A stretch of 11,253 nt of DNA, taken from Crocinitomicaceae bacterium (GTDB lineage Bacteria; Bacteroidota; Bacteroidia; Flavobacteriales_D; Crocinitomicaceae). The translations under genes and the position numbers were made by a program. The notes beneath the pieces are model-generated. The model had not been told where the DNA came from. It ran no database searches and saw only the letters and a list, made by a program, of their open reading frames with translations. The stretch lies in the NCBI GenBank assembly GCA_030830385.1, contig JAURNA010000031.1, positions 1-11,253 on the forward strand. The letters are read 5' to 3'. This document shows, piece by piece, positions 6,594-11,253 of the stretch. Each line of letters begins with the position of its first letter. Position 1 is the first letter of the stretch.

Positions 6594-8126
6594 ATGAATC
6601 TAATAATTTATGCAGTAGGCGGTCTTGCAGGAGGAGCAGTAATTGCGGTGTTGATACAAAGCGTTGTGCTCAAGAAGCGAAAGGATAAAATCCTTGCTGA
6701 TGCCGAAAAAGAAGGTGAAAACCTCAAGAAAAACAAGATTCTCCAGGCAAAGGAGAAATTCCTGAAACTCAAGGAAGATCACGAAAAGAACATCAAAGGT
6801 CGCGAGCGAAAGTTGCAATCGACCGAGGACCGTGTCCGAAGCAAAGAGAAAACACTTTCTCAGAAAATCGAAGAGGTGAACCGCAAGGACAAACAACTCG
6901 AAAAAAATCGCAAAACGCTTGACAACAAATTGCAGGCACTCGATCAGAAACACAAAGAACTCGAGAAGCAACACCAGAAGCAAGTGGCTGAGTTGTCGAA
7001 CATCAGTGGAATGTCTGTAGACGATGCAAAAAGTGCCTTGATGGAATCGTTGAAAGACGAGGCAAGAACGTCGGCAATGGCACACATTAACGAAATTACG
7101 GAAGAGGCGAAATTGAATGCGAACCGCGATGCCAGAAAGATCGTGATTCAAACCATTCAACGCGTAGCGACCGAACAGGTAATTGAGAACTCGGTATCTG
7201 TGTTTAACATCGAATCGGATGAGGTCAAGGGTCGAATCATCGGTCGGGAAGGACGTAACATCCGGGCGCTGGAAGCGGCTACCGGAGTGGAGATCATAGT
7301 TGACGATACACCGGAAGCGATTATTCTTTCCTGCTTCGATCCTGTCCGTCGAGAAATTGCACGATTGGCATTGCACCAGTTGGTTTCCGACGGTCGTATC
7401 CACCCGGCCCGTATTGAAGAAGTAGTCGCGAAGACGAAAAAGCAACTCGAAGAAGAAATTGCAGAAACCGGACGTCGCACGTGCATCGATTTGGGAATTC
7501 ATGGGTTGAAGCCCGAATTGACGCGTATGGTTGGTCGTATGAAGTACCGTTCCAGTTATGGACAGAACCTGTTGCATCACTCGCGCGAGGTTGCGAATCT
7601 CTGTGCGATTATGGCTTCCGAACTCGGTTTGAACCCAAAACTGGCGAAGCGCGCAGGACTTTTGCACGACATTGGAAAAGTGCCGGATGAGCAGCCGGAA
7701 CTTCCACACGCGATCCTCGGTATGAAAATGGCCGAGAAATATGGCGAAAAGCCAGATGTTTGCAATGCCATTGGAGCTCACCACGACGAAGTGGAAATGA
7801 CGACAATGATCGCACCAATTGTACAGGTTTGTGACGCCATTTCCGGCGCACGCCCCGGTGCACGACGAGAGATTGTAGAATCGTATATCAAACGAATCAA
7901 GGAACTGGAAGGGCTGGCACTCGCATATGACGGTGTAAGCACAGCCTATGCAATTCAGGCCGGACGTGAGCTTCGCGTATTGGTAGAAAGTGAAAAGGTA
8001 ACCGATGCAGAAGCAGATGAATTGTCATTCTCAATATCGCAGAAAATTCAAACAGAAATGACCTATCCCGGACAGGTGAAGGTGACTGTGATCCGCGAAA
8101 AAAGAGCTGTAAACTACGCAAAGTAA
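6594..8126 (+). CDS. rny: Ribonuclease Y
   Basis: This membrane-anchored endoribonuclease starts decay of many mRNAs. Its length (510 residues) is normal for the family. Residues 3-25 form an N-terminal transmembrane helix, followed by Lys/Arg residues. A long charged coiled coil runs over about 28-195. The KH RNA-binding domain (about 205-270) has the loop IIGREGRN at 215-222. The HD phosphohydrolase domain (about 320-420) has His329, the HD pair His358-Asp359 in LLHDIGK, His396-His397 in GAHHDE, and Asp414 in CDAISGARPG, so all metal ligands are present. The conserved C-terminus ends with YPGQVKVTVIRE. The epimerase gene starts 1 base after its stop codon, so the two are probably co-transcribed. 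The start is set by the transmembrane helix. Confidence 0.97.
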   Translation: MNLIIYAVGGLAGGAVIAVLIQSVVLKKRKDKILADAEKEGENLKKNKILQAKEKFLKLKEDHEKNIKGRERKLQSTEDRVRSKEKTLSQKIEEVNRKDKQLEKNRKTLDNKLQALDQKHKELEKQHQKQVAELSNISGMSVDDAKSALMESLKDEARTSAMAHINEITEEAKLNANRDARKIVIQTIQRVATEQVIENSVSVFNIESDEVKGRIIGREGRNIRALEAATGVEIIVDDTPEAIILSCFDPVRREIARLALHQLVSDGRIHPARIEEVVAKTKKQLEEEIAETGRRTCIDLGIHGLKPELTRMVGRMKYRSSYGQNLLHHSREVANLCAIMASELGLNPKLAKRAGLLHDIGKVPDEQPELPHAILGMKMAEKYGEKPDVCNAIGAHHDEVEMTTMIAPIVQVCDAISGARPGARREIVESYIKRIKELEGLALAYDGVSTAYAIQAGRELRVLVESEKVTDAEADELSFSISQKIQTEMTYPGQVKVTVIREKRAVNYAK

Positions 8127-8140
8127 CATGGACCTGAACG
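8125..8140 (+). repeat. 16-base direct repeat bracketing the epimerase gene
   Basis: AACATGGACCTGAACG occurs here, over the epimerase start codon, and again at 8984-8999 near the end of the same gene, in another frame. In the second copy the bases encode the conserved E-H-G-P-E-R segment. Both copies therefore have coding reasons for most of their bases, and the match may be chance. Confidence 0.4.
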
Positions 8141-9123
8141 CTGCACTAGAAAATCTTAAAACCAAGCATGTACTGGTTACTGGTGGAGGCGGGTTCATCG
8201 GTTCCAATCTCGTAGAGTTCCTATTGAAAAACGGTGTAAAAGTTACAGTGCTCGACAATTTCTCAACGGGAAAACCCGAAAATCTTGAAGAGTTTGAAAC
8301 GAACCCTTTATTCCATTGCATCGAAGGAGACATAACAGACTCGAATGTATGCACGTCCGTTGTTCAAAACGTGGATGTGATTAGTCATCAGGCGGCATTG
8401 GGTTCTGTTCCGAGATCGATCGAGTTTCCACACAAAACACACGATGTAAATGCCACGGGATTTCTGAATATGCTTCACGCAGCAAAGGAAGCAGGTGTGA
8501 AACGTTTTGTGTACGCAAGTTCGTCTTCCGTGTATGGAGACAGTGCCATTTCACCCAAACATATCGGGAGCGAAGGAAAGTTGCTCTCACCGTATGCAGT
8601 AACCAAGCGTCTGAATGAGGAATATGCGGCTGTGTATGCAAGATTACATGACATGGAAACCATTGGACTACGTTACTTCAATGTTTTTGGTCCCAAGCAA
8701 GATCCAAATGGAGTGTATGCCGCTGCCATACCCAAATTCATTGATCGGATGATGCGTGGAGACAAGATTACCATTTATGGAGATGGAGAGCAAACAAGAG
8801 ACTTCACGTATGTCAAAAATGCGGTTAAAGTTAACGTGTTGGCACTTGCAACGGAAAACGATCGCTCATTCGGGTGCGCTTTTAACGTGGCATGTGGTGC
8901 CTATTTCTCGCTCAACAATGTAGTCGAAACCATTAAGCAGGAATTGGTCAAATTCGACCGGTTTAATCCTGATACTACAATAGAACATGGACCTGAACGT
9001 CCCGGAGACATTCGCGATTCACTTGCGGATGTTTCTCGTACAGAGGTCGCTTTGGGCTATGCCGATTTACACGTTTTTGAAGCAGGCATTTCCGAGTATC
9101 TAGAGTTGCTTTGTAAGCAATGA
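8128..9123 (+). CDS. NAD-dependent epimerase, WbpP/TviC-type UDP-N-acetylhexosamine 4-epimerase
   Basis: A cytosolic short-chain dehydrogenase/reductase enzyme, 331 residues. It likely interconverts UDP-GlcNAc and UDP-GalNAc (or the uronic forms) for surface polysaccharide synthesis. The NAD-binding Rossmann motif TGGGGFIGSN is at 18-27, Asp43 follows the second strand, Asp68 sits in GDI, and the catalytic residues are in SSSSVYG (131-137) and Tyr156-x-x-x-Lys160. The segments HQAALGSVPRSI, LSPYAVTK, GLRYFNVFGPKQDPNG, GDGEQTRDF and ERPGDIRDSLAD match WbpP of Pseudomonas aeruginosa closely as I remember it; WbpP prefers N-acetylated sugars. Exact substrate is inferred from this likeness only. 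The gene starts 1 base after rny, and its TGA overlaps the flippase ATG (ATGA), which points to translational coupling in one polysaccharide transcript. Confidence 0.9.
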   Translation: MDLNAALENLKTKHVLVTGGGGFIGSNLVEFLLKNGVKVTVLDNFSTGKPENLEEFETNPLFHCIEGDITDSNVCTSVVQNVDVISHQAALGSVPRSIEFPHKTHDVNATGFLNMLHAAKEAGVKRFVYASSSSVYGDSAISPKHIGSEGKLLSPYAVTKRLNEEYAAVYARLHDMETIGLRYFNVFGPKQDPNGVYAAAIPKFIDRMMRGDKITIYGDGEQTRDFTYVKNAVKVNVLALATENDRSFGCAFNVACGAYFSLNNVVETIKQELVKFDRFNPDTTIEHGPERPGDIRDSLADVSRTEVALGYADLHVFEAGISEYLELLCKQ

Positions 9124-9148
9124 TCAAACGAGAGAACTTACGGTCTGA
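9120..9148 (+). repeat. 29-base near-identical starts of the two flippase genes
   Basis: Bases 9120-9148 and 10481-10509 are the first 29 bases of the two flippase genes and differ at only two positions. Beyond this the genes diverge quickly at the DNA level, although the proteins stay about half identical by eye. Weaker likeness (about 9 of 14 bases) also extends upstream of each ATG. The pair marks a tandem duplication of about 1.36 kb spacing. Confidence 0.7.
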
Positions 9149-10397
9149 ATACGCAAAATACATCGTCGTTCTGATGTCAGGAATGGTAATGGCCCAAGTT
9201 GTTTCGTACTTGTTCTCACCCATTGTTACTCGTTTGTATACTCCCGAGGAAATGGGAGAATTGGGGCTGTTTCTTCGGATTGTAGGAGTAGGTGCTGCGC
9301 TGGCAACGTTGCGATACGAACCTTCCTTGCCGATCTTAAAAACGGATTCGCATTCGTTCAGGATTTATTTGTTTGCTCTGCGAACAGCGGTAATTACGAC
9401 CCTCATTTCCTGCGCAGCGATCTTTGTTCCCATCATTTGGTCTGGAGATTTAACCACCATCTGGTTTTATGTGCTATTACCAATTGCGCTCCTCGGAACG
9501 GCCATGTACAACATCGGAACCAATTGGTCCGTTCGAATCAAGAATTACAGGGCCATTAGTTATTCGAAAATTACAAATTCACTTTTTTCGGGAGGATTTA
9601 AAGTGCTGTTCGGCTGGATGCAAATGGGGTATCTGGGACTGATCATTAGTTCAGTGGTTGGTGTGGTGTTGGCCAACGTATGGTTCTTACGTGATTACTT
9701 TGGGGCGCGAAGGAAATTTAAGATCCGTTCGAATTCTCCCCGAAACTATGTCCTGGCAAAAGAATACAAGGAATTTCCAACAGTCACACTTCCGCATGCC
9801 TTGATGGATTTATCAAGAGAGCTGCTAATGGCTGTATTGATCCTTGAGTTGTTTTCGAAAGAAGATCTGGGCCTGTTCGAACACTCTTCGCGCATGCTGA
9901 GAATACCACTGGTTTTCGCTGGTCTTGTGATCGGTCAGGTATTTTATCAACACTGTGCCGAAAAAGTCAATAATGGAGAAGACATCGTGCCACTGATTAC
10001 CCGGACGGTGCGAACGCTCTTTTTGCTGTCCATTCTTCCCTTTGCAGCACTCTTTTTCTTCGGAGAAGACTTGTTTGCATTTGTGTTTGGTGAAGATTGG
10101 AGATCTTCCGGTTTCTACGCTGAAGTTTTGGTACTCATGACCCTACTCAGTTTCATCACGTCGCCAATCGCCTCCATTCCAATGATTGTACGCAAGCAAA
10201 AGGAGTTCTTTAAGCTGGCACTTCTCGGGTCGATCAATATGATTCTCGCAATTGTCGTTCCAAGGTTGGTATTTGAAGCAGATATGATCACAACCTTGTG
10301 GACACTCAACATTGCTCACTCAATTTATCTGGTATTTCTCATGACCAGAATATTTAAATTTGCCAGAGATGCCAAAGCAGAAAACAGAAAAGAATAA
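9120..10397 (+). CDS. Wzx-type oligosaccharide flippase (polysaccharide biosynthesis protein, MOP superfamily), copy 1
   Basis: A 425-residue polytopic membrane protein with about 10-12 predicted transmembrane helices (for example about 13-37, 80-104, 113-132, 165-188, 262-284, 299-318, 330-354, 365-385 and 395-412). It should flip lipid-linked glycan units across the inner membrane. The N-terminal region SPIVTRLYTPEEMGELGLF followed by a helix and L-A-T-L-R-Y-E-P-S-L-P is the hallmark of the Polysacc_synt flippase family, which usually runs about 420-480 residues, so this copy looks complete or slightly short. Its ATG overlaps the epimerase stop (ATGA). It shares strong similarity with the broken copy that follows. 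After its TAA (10395-10397) the same frame stays open for 28 more codons, up to an ATGA overlap with the second copy, so the present stop may be younger than the original one. Substrate specificity cannot be read from sequence. Confidence 0.9.
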   Translation: MIKRENLRSEYAKYIVVLMSGMVMAQVVSYLFSPIVTRLYTPEEMGELGLFLRIVGVGAALATLRYEPSLPILKTDSHSFRIYLFALRTAVITTLISCAAIFVPIIWSGDLTTIWFYVLLPIALLGTAMYNIGTNWSVRIKNYRAISYSKITNSLFSGGFKVLFGWMQMGYLGLIISSVVGVVLANVWFLRDYFGARRKFKIRSNSPRNYVLAKEYKEFPTVTLPHALMDLSRELLMAVLILELFSKEDLGLFEHSSRMLRIPLVFAGLVIGQVFYQHCAEKVNNGEDIVPLITRTVRTLFLLSILPFAALFFFGEDLFAFVFGEDWRSSGFYAEVLVLMTLLSFITSPIASIPMIVRKQKEFFKLALLGSINMILAIVVPRLVFEADMITTLWTLNIAHSIYLVFLMTRIFKFARDAKAENRKE

Positions 10398-10484
10398 GGT
10401 GTGCAAAACGAAAAGGTTCAACAAAAGTGGCGTTCAAATGAGAACCGGATCTGCCAATACACGATGTTGCTCTACCAGCGATGA
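10398..10484 (+). other. 28-codon open tail between the two flippase genes
   Basis: After the TAA of the first flippase the same frame runs without a stop for 28 codons and ends in a TGA (10482-10484) that overlaps the ATG of the second flippase, giving an ATGA junction just like the one between epimerase and first flippase. The last residues (about ICQYTMLLYQR, then stop) resemble the end of the epimerase (ISEYLELLCKQ, then stop) in the spacing of Ile, Tyr and Leu-Leu. It may be an ancestral C-terminus of flippase 1, the remnant of a lost gene, or part of the duplicated unit. A GTG at 10401 could start a 27-codon peptide, but there is no evidence it is made. Confidence 0.35.
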
Positions 10485-11253
10485 TCAAACGAGATAACTT
10501 ACGATCTGATTTAGTGAGATATACAGTGGTCCTCATGTCGGGAACATTGGTAGCTCAGATCCTTGGGTACTTGTTTGTGCCCCTGATCACGCAACTGTTC
10601 ACCCCGAATGAATACGCGGAACAGGGAATTTTCCTTCGGATAGTCGCACTCGGTTCAGCACTTGCCACCGCCCGGTATGAACTATCATTACCGCTCCCGA
10701 AAGCAGATGTACACGCATTCAGACTCTTCCGATTTGGTCTGAGAGTGGCGTTTTTTACAGCTCTCACAGCTTCGGGGATATCGCTTATTTACTTTGCGTT
10801 CGTCGGTGAAAATGCGTACGATCTACTGTTTTGGGCATTGATTCCCATTATGATCTTGTTGCTGGCATTTTTTAACCTGGGTACAAATTGGAGCATACGC
10901 CAAAAAGTCTTCAAGGTGATCAGTTTTGCGCGAATGACGAATTCGCTTCTGGGAAATTCATTTCGCGTAGCATTCGGCTACTTAGGCTTCGGTGCATCTG
11001 GATTAATTGTCGCTACCGTACTCGGACAAATAGGAGCCAACTCATGGTTTATGCGGCAATACCTGAAAGCGACCCGTAATTTCAGGGTTAAAGCCCGATC
11101 AAGGCGAACGCTTGTTTTGGCGCGGGAGCACCGCGATTTCCCAATTGTGAATCCACCTCAGGTATTAATGGAACTCGGTTGCGATGTACTTGAATAGACC
11201 AGCCTGATTCATTTCGATGAAGGAATGGGAGCGTTTTGTTAATGGCTGAAGCA
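10481..11253 (+). pseudogene. Wzx-type oligosaccharide flippase, copy 2, truncated and apparently decaying
   Basis: The open part (10481-11197) encodes 238 residues homologous to the first half of copy 1, with the same start (MIKR-x-NLRS), VVLMSG, TP-x-E, FLRIV, A-L-A-T-x-R-Y-E-x-S-L-P and GTNWS-(V/I)-R motifs, and with the expected transmembrane helices. It stops with TAG (11195-11197) just after L-M-E-L, where copy 1 continues with L-M-D-L-S-R-E-L-L and another six or so helices. Past the TAG the same frame reads TSLIHFDEGMGAFC before a TAA (11240-11242), which resembles the family's next segment (copy 1: ILELFSKEDLGLF); a shifted frame then reads MAEA. This looks like a nonsense codon plus small indels, so a working flippase is unlikely. 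The window ends before the rest. Poor sequence quality near a contig end would give the same picture. Confidence 0.75.

Noticed and set aside
6600..7784. A 394-codon open frame antisense to rny
   Set aside because: Its length follows from the Lys/Glu/Gln-rich coiled coil of rny read in reverse (Phe/Leu-rich product). No family resemblance is seen, and rny is clearly the real gene.
1..11253. CRISPR array, tRNA/rRNA genes, toxin-antitoxin or defence operon
   Set aside because: I searched by eye for regular repeats with spacers, clover-leaf ends and known defence protein motifs and found none.

Overview
The window is a stretch of bacterial chromosome, almost certainly from a member of the Bacteroidota, and probably close to the Flavobacteriales by general look (a genus cannot be named from sequence alone). 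The reasons are the Bacteroidota-type -7 promoter elements (TAnnTTTG), the lack of clear Shine-Dalgarno sequences, a DUF3467 gene next to rpoC, a lipocalin-like small lipoprotein, and the gene order small coiled-coil protein - zapA - rny.

Layout. (1) 1-2774: the 3' two thirds of rpoC, ending in a strong intrinsic terminator (2797-2823). (2) 2775-3339: a 565-base gap with the terminator, a possible decayed transposase fragment on the minus strand, and a promoter that almost touches the next start codon. (3) 3340-4069: a DUF3467 protein and a small lipoprotein, probably co-transcribed. (4) 4070-5749, minus strand: a secreted M23 metallopeptidase whose stop codon directly abuts that of the lipoprotein gene. 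(5) 5750-5938: a divergent promoter region. (6) 5939-8126: a small coiled-coil protein, ZapA and ribonuclease Y, i.e. cell-division and RNA-turnover genes. (7) 8128 to the end: a surface polysaccharide segment that starts 1 base after the rny stop: a WbpP/TviC-like nucleotide-sugar 4-epimerase, an intact Wzx-type flippase overlapping it by ATGA, and a second, homologous flippase that is broken by a stop at codon 239 and looks further decayed after it.

How the genes work together. rpoC is core transcription machinery. The M23 enzyme, ZapA and the coiled-coil protein point to wall remodelling and septum assembly. RNase Y is the membrane-anchored endonuclease that starts mRNA decay. The epimerase and flippases would make and export an N-acetylhexosamine-containing lipid-linked glycan (O-antigen or capsule type).

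I found no CRISPR array, tRNA, rRNA, complete mobile element or recognisable defence system. Most of the window is ordinary core genome. The parts most worth a second look are the duplicated and decaying flippase, the 28-codon open tail between the two flippases, the near-leaderless promoters, and the possible transposase relic after rpoC.
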